Part shown: positions 53,193 through 62,202 of the stretch, piece by piece
How positions within the stretch are numbered: position 1 is the stretch's first letter
How the letters are laid out: the number at the start of each line of letters is the position of its first letter
Assembly: GCA_039027435.1 (NCBI GenBank)
Contig: JBCCKF010000004.1
Coordinates: 186,001 to 250,000 of the forward strand
DNA from: CALBPI01 sp039027435
Lineage (GTDB): Bacteria > Pseudomonadota > Gammaproteobacteria > Steroidobacterales > Woeseiaceae
DNA: 64,000 nucleotides
Direction: 5' to 3'
Made by a program: the position numbers and the translations under genes
Notes under the pieces: model-generated
What the model saw: the letters and a program-made list of their open reading frames with translations, nothing else
What the model was told of the DNA's origin: nothing
Databases searched by the model: none

Positions 53193-54296
53193 TTAAGCCG
53201 CGCGTAGCTCGTTCGCCGACAAGCGGATCAGTTCACTCCCGATTTCGTTCAGCGATAGCACGTGTTGGATGGCGCGCTCCTCAATGGCCGTCTTCGGCAT
53301 GCCGTAAATGACGCAGGATGCCTCATCCTGTGCGATCGTCACCGCACCGGCCGCCTGAAGGAGTTTCATACCCTCGGCACCGTCTCTCCCCATACCTGTC
53401 AAAATGACACCAACCACTGGCTGGACTCGAGCTTTCGCAACCGAAGCGAATAGCACATTCACCGAGGGGCGATGAAAGCCTACACGCTCGCTGTCATCGA
53501 GAGTGCAAACGAGACCGCTTCTATCTCGTGCGACACGAAGATGATGGCTTCCTGGCGCCACGTAAACACAACCGCGCTCTATTTTTTGCCCATGCTCAGC
53601 GTGGTAGACCTTCATCTTGCTGAGCTCATCCAGCCGCTCTGCAAAAGATCGACTGAACGTATCGGGTATGTGCTGGGCGACGACGATTGGCGGTGCATTG
53701 CTCGGCAGTCGCGAAACGATATCCTTGATCGCCTCCGTACCGCCCGTCGAGGCGCCGATTGCAATCAGTGGATCGCCAAGACCCGGGGCAAGCATTTTCG
53801 TCGGTTGGCGGAAAACGCCTGTCATAACGGGCACGCTGTTGACCGATGACGTGCGCCCTTGAGGAGAAAGCGCATTCAGGTTTACGGCAGCAGCGTTTCG
53901 AACCTCATCGATTATGATCTCTGCGGCAGCCTTCAGTTCCTCGCCACGACCAACGGCAGGCTTCTCGATAAAACTCACGGCGCCAAGCTCCATTGCTTTT
54001 TGCACCAATGCCGAGTTGCGTTCGGCGAGCCTCGAAATCATGACAACCGGCATTGGTCGCAACCGCATGAGATTGGCGAGAAACGTAACCCCATCCATTC
54101 GCGGCATCTCAACATCGAGCGTGATGACGTCCGGCTCGAGCAGTTTGATCTTCTCGCGTGCGTCGTAGGCATCCACTGCAACACCGACGACTTCAACGTC
54201 GGGCTCCGACTCAAGAATGCCGCGCAGCAGCTGACGTGCGCTCGGAGAATCGTCAACCACCAGCACGCGAATGCTGTTAAACAGCGCGACGCCCAC
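53193..54296 (-). CDS. cheB: Chemotaxis methylesterase / glutamine deamidase
   Basis: 367-residue CheB: receiver domain (residues 1-120; phospho-acceptor Asp in TLDVEMPRMDG) joined to a methylesterase domain with active Ser in GASTGGTEAI (about 181), His in AQHIPDTFSRSFAERLD and Asp in LTGMGRDGAEGM. It demethylates receptor glutamates. The GTG at 54296 lies 2 bases after the cheR stop, so translation is probably coupled; the ribosome site is weak (GAG within cheR). The substrate receptor may be the MCP encoded just upstream. Confidence 0.95.
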   Translation of the reverse strand: MGVALFNSIRVLVVDDSPSARQLLRGILESEPDVEVVGVAVDAYDAREKIKLLEPDVITLDVEMPRMDGVTFLANLMRLRPMPVVMISRLAERNSALVQKAMELGAVSFIEKPAVGRGEELKAAAEIIIDEVRNAAAVNLNALSPQGRTSSVNSVPVMTGVFRQPTKMLAPGLGDPLIAIGASTGGTEAIKDIVSRLPSNAPPIVVAQHIPDTFSRSFAERLDELSKMKVYHAEHGQKIERGCVYVAPGSHHLRVARDRSGLVCTLDDSERVGFHRPSVNVLFASVAKARVQPVVGVILTGMGRDGAEGMKLLQAAGAVTIAQDEASCVIYGMPKTAIEERAIQHVLSLNEIGSELIRLSANELRAA

Positions 54297-54298
54297 CC

Positions 54299-55117
54299 TT
54301 AGGCCACTCGCTTATAGATGGTTCGTCCCAAGAGCCGGAAGTCTTCGGATACTCGGTGCAAGGACTCCGAATGCCCCATGATCAAAAGCCCATCCGGATC
54401 CATGACCCTATGGAAGCGCCTGACGAGTTCAGCCTGTGACTGCTTGTCAAAGTAGATCACAACGTTCCGACAGAAGATGACATCGAAGGGTCCAAGCTTT
54501 GGCCAGTCCGCAAGCAAGTTCATAACGCGGAAGTCGATCATCTGCTGCAACGAGTGCTTGACCCGAACCTTTCCCGACGCGGCACCCTTCCCGCGCAGGA
54601 ACCATTGTTTCAGTCGCGCCTCAGCAAGCCCATCGACCCGATCCATGGTGTAGACGCCGCGCTTTGCAGTTGAGACAACCTGGGTATCAATATCGGTCGC
54701 CAGGATGTCGACCTGCCAGCTGCCCAGGTTCGGCAAAGTCTCAGCAAGCGTCATTGCAATCGAGTACGGCTCTTCGCCTGTCGAACAGGCAGCGGACCAG
54801 ATGCTGAGAAGCTTCGACCCGCGTTTAATGTGCTCGGGTAGAAAGGTGTTCTTCAGATAATCAAAGTGATGGTTCTCACGAAAGAACGACGTAAGGTTGG
54901 TGGTAACCGAATTGGTGAAATGCTCGACTTCCACCGCATCGCCGCCGCTGATGATATCGAGGTATTGATCGATGTTCGCGATGCCGAGCGCACGCATCCG
55001 CGTCCCCAGCCTGCGAACAACAAGGCCTTTCTTGGCCTCGCTCATCTGGATGCCGGTAAGGCCCGCGATCATCTCACGGCAGCGCTTGTACTGCGCATCA
55101 GTCAACTGCACATTCAT
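54299..55117 (-). CDS. cheR: Chemotaxis receptor methyltransferase
   Basis: 272-residue CheR with an N-terminal helical receptor-binding domain and a SAM-dependent methyltransferase domain. NLTSFFRENHHFDYLK (about 84-99), SIWSAACSTGEEPYSIAM (about 106-123) and FDVIFCRNVVIYFD are diagnostic. No TPR tail or other fusion. It methylates glutamates of the chemoreceptor; cheB follows with a 2-base gap. It diverges from the SCO-like and MCP genes. CheA and CheW are not present in the window. Confidence 0.95.
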   Translation of the reverse strand: MNVQLTDAQYKRCREMIAGLTGIQMSEAKKGLVVRRLGTRMRALGIANIDQYLDIISGGDAVEVEHFTNSVTTNLTSFFRENHHFDYLKNTFLPEHIKRGSKLLSIWSAACSTGEEPYSIAMTLAETLPNLGSWQVDILATDIDTQVVSTAKRGVYTMDRVDGLAEARLKQWFLRGKGAASGKVRVKHSLQQMIDFRVMNLLADWPKLGPFDVIFCRNVVIYFDKQSQAELVRRFHRVMDPDGLLIMGHSESLHRVSEDFRLLGRTIYKRVA

Positions 55118-55239
55118 AACCCGTGCGCGCTCCGGTCCTTGCTCATGAGTTCTCCCTCCACCGGAACTACAGCGTCCGAAATCGAGGCTTCTTTATTCAT
55201 ATAACCCGATCAATGAACCTAAAGATTACGAGTGTTGAG

Positions 55240-55262
55240 CCGATACCTTCGATACGTATCGG
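55240..55262. promoter_or_regulatory. Palindrome upstream of the SCO-like gene
   Basis: CGATACGTATCG (55250-55261) is an exact 12-bp palindrome. It overlaps a wider inverted repeat CCGATAC-N9-GTATCGG (55240-55262), so two pairing registers exist. It lies 32 bp before the SCO-like ATG and about 120 bp before cheR. Candidate operator or leader hairpin; no regulator assigned. Confidence 0.4.
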
Positions 55263-55293
55263 GGTACATACGTGGCGGAAAAAAGGGAGCTAC

Positions 55294-55866
55294 ATGGGCA
55301 TAGGCAGAAATGCGCGATCGGAGACATGTTCATGGCGACACCACGTCGTCGGCGTGACAATGATGCTGCTGACCGCAGGCTCACTTGCGTTGATCCCCCT
55401 ACTTCCCGCCAAGAGCGAGAGCACGATCGACCTACCGTTTCTCAGCGGTATCGACTCACAAGTCGTCATCGCGTTTGCCGGATTCCCGGGCTGCAGCACG
55501 AGTTGCCCGACGGCGCTGCGTGCTATGGCCACGGCCTACGAGCAATCATTGACCCCCGACGTGCAATTGGTATTCATCAATGTTGAGCGCCACGCGCGCA
55601 ATGACCTGACCACACAGTACGCACGCGCCTACCACGAAAGCTTCTCGGGGGTGACGCTCACGCAGTCAACTGCTTCCTTGTTTGCACGCGAACTCGGTCT
55701 GCGTTCGTTTGGCTCAACGGAAGCCGCACTTGCCCACAGCAACAACATTTATGTCCTAAGACGAGAGCGCGACGGTTGGCACATTGCCGAGATCCTCCGT
55801 TCGAGCCTGCAGACACAACCACTGGTCGCCAGCATTTCAAGACAGATCAGTCACGCCAATCAGTAA
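55294..55866 (+). CDS. SCO1/SenC-like membrane-anchored thiol protein
   Basis: 190-residue protein with one N-terminal transmembrane segment (about residues 17-36) and a thioredoxin-like SCO domain. FAGFPGCSTSCPTALRAM holds the C-x3-C copper/thiol motif (about residues 66-70), and a His in AALAHSNNIYVLRR occupies the expected copper-ligand place. SCO proteins deliver copper to cytochrome oxidase CuA or act as thiol reductases. GGGAG precedes the ATG at 55294; the upstream frame adds unrelated residues. It sits between cheR and an MCP, an unusual context, only 7 bases before the MCP gene, so it is probably co-transcribed with the MCP. Confidence 0.8.
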   Translation: MGIGRNARSETCSWRHHVVGVTMMLLTAGSLALIPLLPAKSESTIDLPFLSGIDSQVVIAFAGFPGCSTSCPTALRAMATAYEQSLTPDVQLVFINVERHARNDLTTQYARAYHESFSGVTLTQSTASLFARELGLRSFGSTEAALAHSNNIYVLRRERDGWHIAEILRSSLQTQPLVASISRQISHANQ

Positions 55867-55873
55867 ATTCACT

Positions 55874-58030
55874 ATGAACAAGAATCAAATTTTCAGCGTT
55901 CTTTTTGGTCGCTTTCCAACCGAGGTCAAACCGGCACTCGAAGCTGACTACGATAAAGCGGATACCATGTTCTTCCGCATTCTGCTCGCACACTGGGTGT
56001 TTGCAGCCACCGTTATGGGTGCCGTCAACGGCTTCTACCTGATGGGACTAATCGGCGGCGGATTAATTGTCGGACTGGGTTGGGCGTGCCGTCAGTCGCT
56101 ACCCGGTAGCGTGTATACGCGAATGGTACTCGCCTCGTCGCTAATGCTGTTCTCTGCGCTATTCATACAACAAGGTTTAGGTCGCATTGAATGGCACTTC
56201 CACGTCTTTGCGACGCTGGCGTTCATCATTCGATACAAGGACTTGCGACCGCTGCTCGCAGCGGTTGTAACCATCGCCGTTCACCATTTGACGCTGAATT
56301 TCTGCCAGCAATTCGGGCTCAGTGTATTCGGTACTCCGTTGGTGATTTTTGACTATGGTACGGGCCTTGGCATCGTGTTCCTGCACGCTGCCTTTGTTAT
56401 CGCTGAGGCGGCCGTTCTCGGCTACATCATTGTTGATTTGACCAACCAGTTTTGTGAGCGCGTACAGGCATCTCATCAGAATCTTGAAGTGCTCGACACG
56501 CTCAAGCATGTCATCAAGACCGGGGATCTATCAGTACGCGTTGCCGACGACAATCCACAATCGGATATTGTGAATGACCTCTTCCGACTCATGCGAGAGA
56601 ACGCGGCGGTCCACGTAGCGTTCAACAACGCAACCTCGCCGATGCTGTTGATCGACGAACAAGAAAATACCAAAGAAGGCAATCTCGCGGCCAAGACACT
56701 GATCGAGAAACTCAAGTCTGCCTACAGTCAGGCAGGCCATGAGGTTAATCCACACCAGCTGCGTGGAACGCCACTCGGCCACCTGATTGGTAACTGCCAG
56801 ATCGATAGAGAAGGCTACAGCGAATCCGAGTTCCGACTCGGCGGGAAGATCATCACAGTGCAGGCGAATCCGGTCGTCAACGAGCAAGGTGAGAATCTTG
56901 GCGCCATTGTCGAGTTGGGTGACGTGTCCGCGGAACGGGAGTTGGAGCAACAAGTATCTGAGATGGTCGTTGCTGCCGGACAGGGTGATCTGTCTCAACG
57001 CCTCGCAGTCACCAGCGTCGACAGCTTCTTCGGAAAACTCGCTACCGGCGTCAATACGCTGGTCGAGAAATCCGAGATGCTGGTCCAGGATTGCTCACGC
57101 GTACTTGAGGCTTTGGCGAAGGGCGATCTGACGCAATCCGCCGAGGGCAACTACTCAGGACAATTCGCGGTGCTGACCGACAATCTGAATAAGACCGTCG
57201 AACGCCTGACCGAAACGGTCGTGTCCATTCAGCACAACTCAAATGAAGTGGATCAAGGCGCACAACAATTGTTCGAAGACAGCGCGGAATTGAGAAGCGC
57301 CATGCGCCAGCAATCGGACAAGCTGCGCGTCACCGCCGAGAGCATGGAAGAAATTACTACGACCATTCAAAACAACGCCGAGAATGCGGCTGAGGCCAAT
57401 CGCCTTACCGATCAGGCGCGTGATGACGCCGAGCACGGCGGTGCCGTTGTGGGTAAAGCGATCGCGGCGATGGGTGGCATTAAGGAAGCGAGCAACAAGG
57501 TTACGGAGATTACAACCGTTATCGACGAGATCGCGTTCCAGACCAACCTGTTGGCACTAAATGCTTCTGTTGAGGCTGCCAGAGCCGGTGAACACGGGCG
57601 AGGATTTGCGGTTGTGGCAAGCGAGGTACGCAGCCTCGCGGCACGCAGTGCGACGGCTGCGCGTGAGATCAATGGTCTGATTGAAGACTCGGTAAATCGA
57701 ATCGCCGAGGGCGCGGAACTCGTCAACAAATCCGGTGGCACACTCGAGGCAATCGTCGAGTCAGTACAGAAGGCGAACTCGGTCGTCGGCGAGATTGCAG
57801 CAGCCAGCACGCAGCAGTCAGAAGGCGTGCAGCTCGCAAACAGCTCACTCAGCTCGATGCGCGAACTGAACGAGCGTAACTTTGAGCGGGTAAACCACAG
57901 TGCGGGCGCAACGGATGCCATGCGATCCCAGGCGCAGTCGCTGCGTGAACTGGTTGCTGAGTTCAATACCGAGCGGCAGCACTCAAGTGCCGATCGTCCA
58001 ATGGAGTTGAAAGTCGCAGAAGCGGGCTAA
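55874..58030 (+). CDS. Methyl-accepting chemotaxis protein with multi-TM sensor
   Basis: 718-residue receptor. Residues about 35-210 are a membrane-integral domain of roughly six hydrophobic helices with several histidines and no large periplasmic loop; then a PAS-like region (about 270-390), HAMP-like stretches (GDLSQRLAV, GDLTQSAEG), and a long coiled-coil signalling domain whose tip reads IDEIAFQTNLLALNASVEAARAGEHGRGFAVVASEVRSLA (about 545-590). The C-terminus lacks a CheR/CheB-tethering pentapeptide. Input is probably sensed in the membrane or by the PAS. It lies 7 bases after the SCO-like gene and has no obvious ribosome site of its own. Confidence 0.93.
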   Translation: MNKNQIFSVLFGRFPTEVKPALEADYDKADTMFFRILLAHWVFAATVMGAVNGFYLMGLIGGGLIVGLGWACRQSLPGSVYTRMVLASSLMLFSALFIQQGLGRIEWHFHVFATLAFIIRYKDLRPLLAAVVTIAVHHLTLNFCQQFGLSVFGTPLVIFDYGTGLGIVFLHAAFVIAEAAVLGYIIVDLTNQFCERVQASHQNLEVLDTLKHVIKTGDLSVRVADDNPQSDIVNDLFRLMRENAAVHVAFNNATSPMLLIDEQENTKEGNLAAKTLIEKLKSAYSQAGHEVNPHQLRGTPLGHLIGNCQIDREGYSESEFRLGGKIITVQANPVVNEQGENLGAIVELGDVSAERELEQQVSEMVVAAGQGDLSQRLAVTSVDSFFGKLATGVNTLVEKSEMLVQDCSRVLEALAKGDLTQSAEGNYSGQFAVLTDNLNKTVERLTETVVSIQHNSNEVDQGAQQLFEDSAELRSAMRQQSDKLRVTAESMEEITTTIQNNAENAAEANRLTDQARDDAEHGGAVVGKAIAAMGGIKEASNKVTEITTVIDEIAFQTNLLALNASVEAARAGEHGRGFAVVASEVRSLAARSATAAREINGLIEDSVNRIAEGAELVNKSGGTLEAIVESVQKANSVVGEIAAASTQQSEGVQLANSSLSSMRELNERNFERVNHSAGATDAMRSQAQSLRELVAEFNTERQHSSADRPMELKVAEAG

Positions 58031-58037
58031 GGCCCTG

Positions 58038-58532
58038 TCAGTGCCACTGCGATTCCCGGTCTTCCCCATCGGCGAGACGAGCTTCAGACGACCACAAGGT
58101 CTGCCCCTCAGTTGCCTGAAACCGCGAGAATGCTGATGCGAGCGTCTTCGTGTGAACGCGAAGCCCCGATGCGCGTTCGTAGCCAACGAGCGATGAGAGA
58201 CTGAGATACAAGGCGTCGGCGTCCTCTGGGCTGCTCGCATGAACACAGTCGAGAAACGCCTGTTCGTGTTCTGCGAGGGTCGTATCCCCGGGTCCAGGTA
58301 TCGGTAAGCCAGCGCCTCGGTGCCCCACCATCTCGTGCATCAGCCGTTTGAATGCTGTACGACCCTCCTCGCCGAAACTGCCTTCTAAGGCAGCGTCGAG
58401 CTGTTCAGGAGATCGTCTGCCAATACTGACATGGGCCAGAAACAGGCGAATCGACCACACAGCCGCATCTGCCGGGTCTGAAAAACCCGGCACATGATCA
58501 ACGCGGAGCCAAGACTGTTGCTGGTCAGTCAT
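58038..58532 (-). CDS. Conserved-looking protein of unknown function
   Basis: 164-residue soluble protein, not recognised; no signal peptide, transmembrane helix or known motif. It is acidic and Ala-rich, with a DPADAAVWSIRLFLAHVSIGRR helix near the start and a predicted helical body, followed by a Ser/Glu-rich tail. It converges on the MCP gene with a 7-base gap. The ribosome site is weak. It may be a chemosensory accessory protein by position only. Confidence 0.5.
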   Translation of the reverse strand: MTDQQQSWLRVDHVPGFSDPADAAVWSIRLFLAHVSIGRRSPEQLDAALEGSFGEEGRTAFKRLMHEMVGHRGAGLPIPGPGDTTLAEHEQAFLDCVHASSPEDADALYLSLSSLVGYERASGLRVHTKTLASAFSRFQATEGQTLWSSEARLADGEDRESQWH

Positions 58533-58940
58533 TTCTGAGATCGCCTACTTGACCATAATCATCATAGGTGGCGGCACCGTCCGGCTCCAGCAGATAAAAC
58601 CTGTGCTGCCCCAAGGAATAGCCTGTTCGAAAAACAACGACTTACTGCCGATCAAGGCCTGACCCAAAAACAAAAAACTCTATAAGAAATAGAATGTTAT
58701 AACATTGCATAATGAAAACTTCCGCGCATTTATCCAGTATTTGTCATATCGCGAAAATCAACCGGTTCGGGCGCCGGCAGCGCTAACCTACTGTTCTATC
58801 GGCTTTACTCTTCAACCTGTCAATCTGGGCATATGTGGGCGATTAGACGCGCTTGCGAGCGCGACGCTACTCTCCGTTTGGGGTGACATAAGACTGCCAT
58901 GAGCAGCTTGTACCTCATCACAACAAAAGGAGAGCTATAA
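58533..58940. other. Noncoding region before the metalloprotease operon
   Basis: 408 bp without a supported gene. It holds a 14-bp perfect palindrome AATGTTATAACATT (58693-58706) in an AT-rich patch, and a GC-rich hairpin of six pairs with a TGCG loop (CGCGCT/AGCGCG, about 58848-58863). A strong AAGGAGAG ribosome site precedes the ATG at 58941. The long leader could carry an operator or a structured RNA; I do not recognise a riboswitch class. Confidence 0.4.
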
Positions 58941-59522
58941 ATGAGAGCGTTGAGACGCATTGCGACGGTTGTTGCGATAGCGTTTGGCGCCTTCGGTGCA
59001 AGCGCACTGCAGGCGACAACCGTTGCGCAGATGAACCTCGAGCAAATGGTCAACAATTCCGATCGTGTCTTCGTGGGCACTGTTCTGGATGTGACCGAGT
59101 CGCGCAAGCAAATTGGGGGCGGCGAGCTACCTGCGGTGACCTACCGCATCAAGGTATCGGAGTCGTTCAAGGGCGACTTCAGTGAAATCAAAGGCGAGTT
59201 CTACACGGAAGTGACCACACTTGGCACGCTTAAGAACATCGCCGAAGGCCATCACCCGATCACGGATTTTCCGATGCTGCAGGTCGGCGAAGAGTATCTC
59301 CTAATGGTGGCACCGGTCGGTCCGATCGGCCTGACTGCGACCATGGGTCTGGGTCAGGGCTGCTTCACCATCACCGGTGACGAAAGCGACAAGGTCGCAC
59401 TGAACGGTGCGGGTAACGTCGGTTTGTTCGCCGGTATGCAGGTGGGCGTTGCTGACGGTGGACCGATCTCCTGGGGCACGCTGTCCAGCATGATCACCGA
59501 CATCGTGGGAGGCGCTGAATAA
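58941..59522 (+). CDS. Small secreted protein coupled to metalloprotease
   Basis: 193-residue protein with a signal peptide (MRALRRIATVVAIAFGAFGASALQATT; cleavage after about residue 26). The mature part opens with a helix MNLEQMVNNSDRVFVGTVLDV, then YRIKVSESFKGDF, and is predicted beta-rich; the motif resembles a repeated class of secreted proteins beginning with a Leu-x-x-Leu-Val-x-x-Ser-Asp-x-Val-Val-x-Gly-x-Val pattern that occurs beside matrixin-type proteases. Its TAA shares a base with the next ATG (TAATG), so it is translationally coupled to the protease. Possible chaperone or inhibitor (inference). Confidence 0.75.
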   Translation: MRALRRIATVVAIAFGAFGASALQATTVAQMNLEQMVNNSDRVFVGTVLDVTESRKQIGGGELPAVTYRIKVSESFKGDFSEIKGEFYTEVTTLGTLKNIAEGHHPITDFPMLQVGEEYLLMVAPVGPIGLTATMGLGQGCFTITGDESDKVALNGAGNVGLFAGMQVGVADGGPISWGTLSSMITDIVGGAE

Positions 59523-62164
59523 TGAAAACAACGAACACATTGCGCAGAGTATTGGCGACGGCTGTTGCCGGCTGCCTTAGCGCCTCGGTGATCGCGGGCG
59601 GTCCTTTGAACACGAACGCGAACGACCCGGACGGCGTCGAGCGCTGGCCGAATGGCGGTACCGCGATTCCTTACAACATCGACCAGGGTGGTCTTGGCCC
59701 GCTGAGCGCCGCTGAAGCAGTTGCTTTGGTAGAGAGTGCACTGGCGACGTGGGAGAGCATTCCGACAGCCACGAACGCTTACGTCACCACCGGTCAGCTT
59801 CCGTTTGACGTGGACTCGACGAATTTCGCACCCTTCGTCGACAACCTGTTCTTTGGCAACAACAATGCCGATGGATTGAGCCCTGTCGTCTTTGATGAAG
59901 ACGGTTCAATCTTCCTGGCGCTGTTCGGTGTCAGCGGCGTTTTGGGTTTCGCTAGCACCGATACGAGAGCAGCAGACGGCACACCCCTTGAGGCTGTGAA
60001 CTTCCTGAATGGCGGCGCAATTCTCGGTGGTTTCCCACTCGCGGATTTTGAGGGTGTCGCCTTCCATGAGTTCGGCCACTACTCAGGCCTCGGCCACACG
60101 GTAGTGAATGGCCAGAACATTGCCCTTGGCGATACGTCTGGCCCGACGCCTTCGAACACCTACGGCAACTCGCCTGGCGATCAGACGGAAACCATGTATC
60201 CGTTTGCGCTGCAGGGCGGTGGCCAGGTGACACCGCATGCGGATGACATCGCGTTCATGTCGTTCCTCTACCCGTCGGACACGTTCTTCTCGGGCAGCGG
60301 CACGATCACCGGTCAAATCCAGACACCTCAGGGTGAAGGCATCACCGGTGTGAACGTCATCGCACGAAACGTCAACGATCCGTTCGTCGACGCTGTATCG
60401 GCGATCTCGGGTGACCGTGCAGGCAACGGCATCTACACGATCAACGGTTTGACACCGGGCGAGGCATACACCATCCATGTGGATCAGATCCTCCAGGGTG
60501 GATTCTCCACGACGCCGGTTCAATTACCGGGGCCTGAGGAGTTCTTCAACAGCGCTGAATCATCGGATTCGACCGCTGATGATCCAACAGACGCAACGCC
60601 GGTTGTGGTCGCGGCCGGTGCGCCGGTTGAAGGTGTGGACATCATCTTCAACGCACCGCCTCCGGGCTCCATTCCGCTGGATGACGACAACTTCGTCGAG
60701 CTCTTCCCGAGCTTTACGATTGGACTCTGCGGTCGTGAATATGACTCGCTGTTCGTGAACTCGAACGGCAGCATCACTTTCGGTGCTGGCGACACTGCGT
60801 TCATCGACAGCATCGGTGGCATGCTCGCAGGACCACCGCGAATCGCAGGCCTCTGGGATGACCTCAGCCCGAACAACGGCGGCAGCGTTTCGTTTGAAGA
60901 GAAAGCAGATCGTTTCACCGTGACCTTCAGCAATGTGCCGGAGTTCCCGGCGGCCGGAGGCAACACGTTCACGATCTCGATCTTTAAGACGCGAAACCAA
61001 CGTCGCGGAAACGACGGTGGGTCCGTATCTAATGCATTCCGTATCGACTACGGCACGCTGACCGCGACCGACGGACTGGCGGGCTACAGCTGTGGCGGCC
61101 TGGACACGAGCGGCTTCGAAGAACCTTCTGACTTGTCGGCGTTCACACGTTCTATCAAGACACGTGGACAAGCGGCGATCTACGAGCAGTTCAATTTCCT
61201 TTCGACGAACGATCTGTCCGGTAGCACCTTGCGCTTCCTGGCGACACGTCCGTTCAAGGACGCGTTCGAGTCGAATGACTCAGCTGAAGATGCAGCGAAG
61301 ATCTCACTACCGTTCAACACAATCGATCGTTACAGCGGCATCTCCGCCGGCGACGTGGACTTCTACAAGTTCTCAGCAGAAGCTGGCTCGACGCTGTTTG
61401 CCGAAGTGATCAGCGGCAGCATCGATTCGGTAATGGGGCTGTTCCTGCTCGAGGATGGTGTTGCGACACCGATCGCGATCGATGATGACGGTGGTGCAGG
61501 AGTCCTCTCCGCAATCCAGCTTCCGCTGGAAGTCACCGGCACCTACGCCATTGCTGTATCCACGTTCCCGGACTTCGACTTCGTTGGTGACGGGTTCAGC
61601 GAAGGTCGTTACGTGCTCAGCATCGAGGCCGTGGATGGCTTCATCCTCGCGCTCGGTGACGATGACTCTGCGGAAGTCGATCTCGGCTTCAGCTTCCCGT
61701 TCAATGGTGAGACCTACACCAGCGTGTTCGTCAACTCGAACGGTAACCTGACGTTCGGCGAGGGTGACACGGACTTCTCTGAGTCCACCTTCGACTTCCT
61801 GAACGGCCCACCGCGCATCGCGCCGCTGTTCGACGATCTGTCGCCGAACGCCGGTGGTCGCGTAGTCGTTGATGGTGATGGCACGAGCTTCACGGTTGCC
61901 TTCGAAGGTGTACCGGAGTTCTTCGCCAGCACCACCAACACCTTCACAGTGACATTGTCAGCTGACGGTAGCATCAACATCGCCTACGGCGGCATTGCTG
62001 CAACCGATGGCCTGGTTGGTGTCACGGAAGGTAACGGCGCAGCCGATCCAGGTTCGACCGACCTCAGCGAAAGCTCCGGCCTGTCGGCAACCGGCACAAC
62101 CTACGAGTTGTTTGACTTCATCAATACGAATGATCTTTCGGATTCTGAAGTCGACTTCGAGTAG
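59522..62164 (+). CDS. Multidomain secreted matrixin-type metalloprotease
   Basis: 880-residue secreted protein: signal peptide (about 1-25), metzincin catalytic domain with zinc motif HEFGHYSGLGH (His182, Glu183, His186, His192) and Met-turn TMYPF (Met225), a carboxypeptidase-regulatory-like beta-sandwich (about 260-330, GQIQTPQGEGITGVNVIAR), repeat domain A (about 385-570), a pre-peptidase C-terminal (PPC) domain (about 580-703) and repeat domain B (about 712-880). Repeats A and B share FVNSNG-x-TFG, GPPRIA-L-DDLSPN and a closing TNDLS. No sorting signal or transmembrane segment is seen at the C-terminus. Coupled to the preceding small secreted protein. Confidence 0.9.
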   Translation: MKTTNTLRRVLATAVAGCLSASVIAGGPLNTNANDPDGVERWPNGGTAIPYNIDQGGLGPLSAAEAVALVESALATWESIPTATNAYVTTGQLPFDVDSTNFAPFVDNLFFGNNNADGLSPVVFDEDGSIFLALFGVSGVLGFASTDTRAADGTPLEAVNFLNGGAILGGFPLADFEGVAFHEFGHYSGLGHTVVNGQNIALGDTSGPTPSNTYGNSPGDQTETMYPFALQGGGQVTPHADDIAFMSFLYPSDTFFSGSGTITGQIQTPQGEGITGVNVIARNVNDPFVDAVSAISGDRAGNGIYTINGLTPGEAYTIHVDQILQGGFSTTPVQLPGPEEFFNSAESSDSTADDPTDATPVVVAAGAPVEGVDIIFNAPPPGSIPLDDDNFVELFPSFTIGLCGREYDSLFVNSNGSITFGAGDTAFIDSIGGMLAGPPRIAGLWDDLSPNNGGSVSFEEKADRFTVTFSNVPEFPAAGGNTFTISIFKTRNQRRGNDGGSVSNAFRIDYGTLTATDGLAGYSCGGLDTSGFEEPSDLSAFTRSIKTRGQAAIYEQFNFLSTNDLSGSTLRFLATRPFKDAFESNDSAEDAAKISLPFNTIDRYSGISAGDVDFYKFSAEAGSTLFAEVISGSIDSVMGLFLLEDGVATPIAIDDDGGAGVLSAIQLPLEVTGTYAIAVSTFPDFDFVGDGFSEGRYVLSIEAVDGFILALGDDDSAEVDLGFSFPFNGETYTSVFVNSNGNLTFGEGDTDFSESTFDFLNGPPRIAPLFDDLSPNAGGRVVVDGDGTSFTVAFEGVPEFFASTTNTFTVTLSADGSINIAYGGIAATDGLVGVTEGNGAADPGSTDLSESSGLSATGTTYELFDFINTNDLSDSEVDFE

Positions 62165-62202
62165 TTAGGAATAAGCTGCGTCGCAAGGCGCAGTCGTTTC
62201 GG

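Noticed and set aside
55123..55293. Longer N-terminus for the SCO-like protein
   Set aside because: The extra residues lack the usual anchor pattern, and the ATG at 55294 has GGGAG in place followed by a normal transmembrane segment.
58705..58902. 65-codon frame in the leader of the metalloprotease operon
   Set aside because: No ribosome site, no domain, and composition like noncoding DNA; treated as chance.
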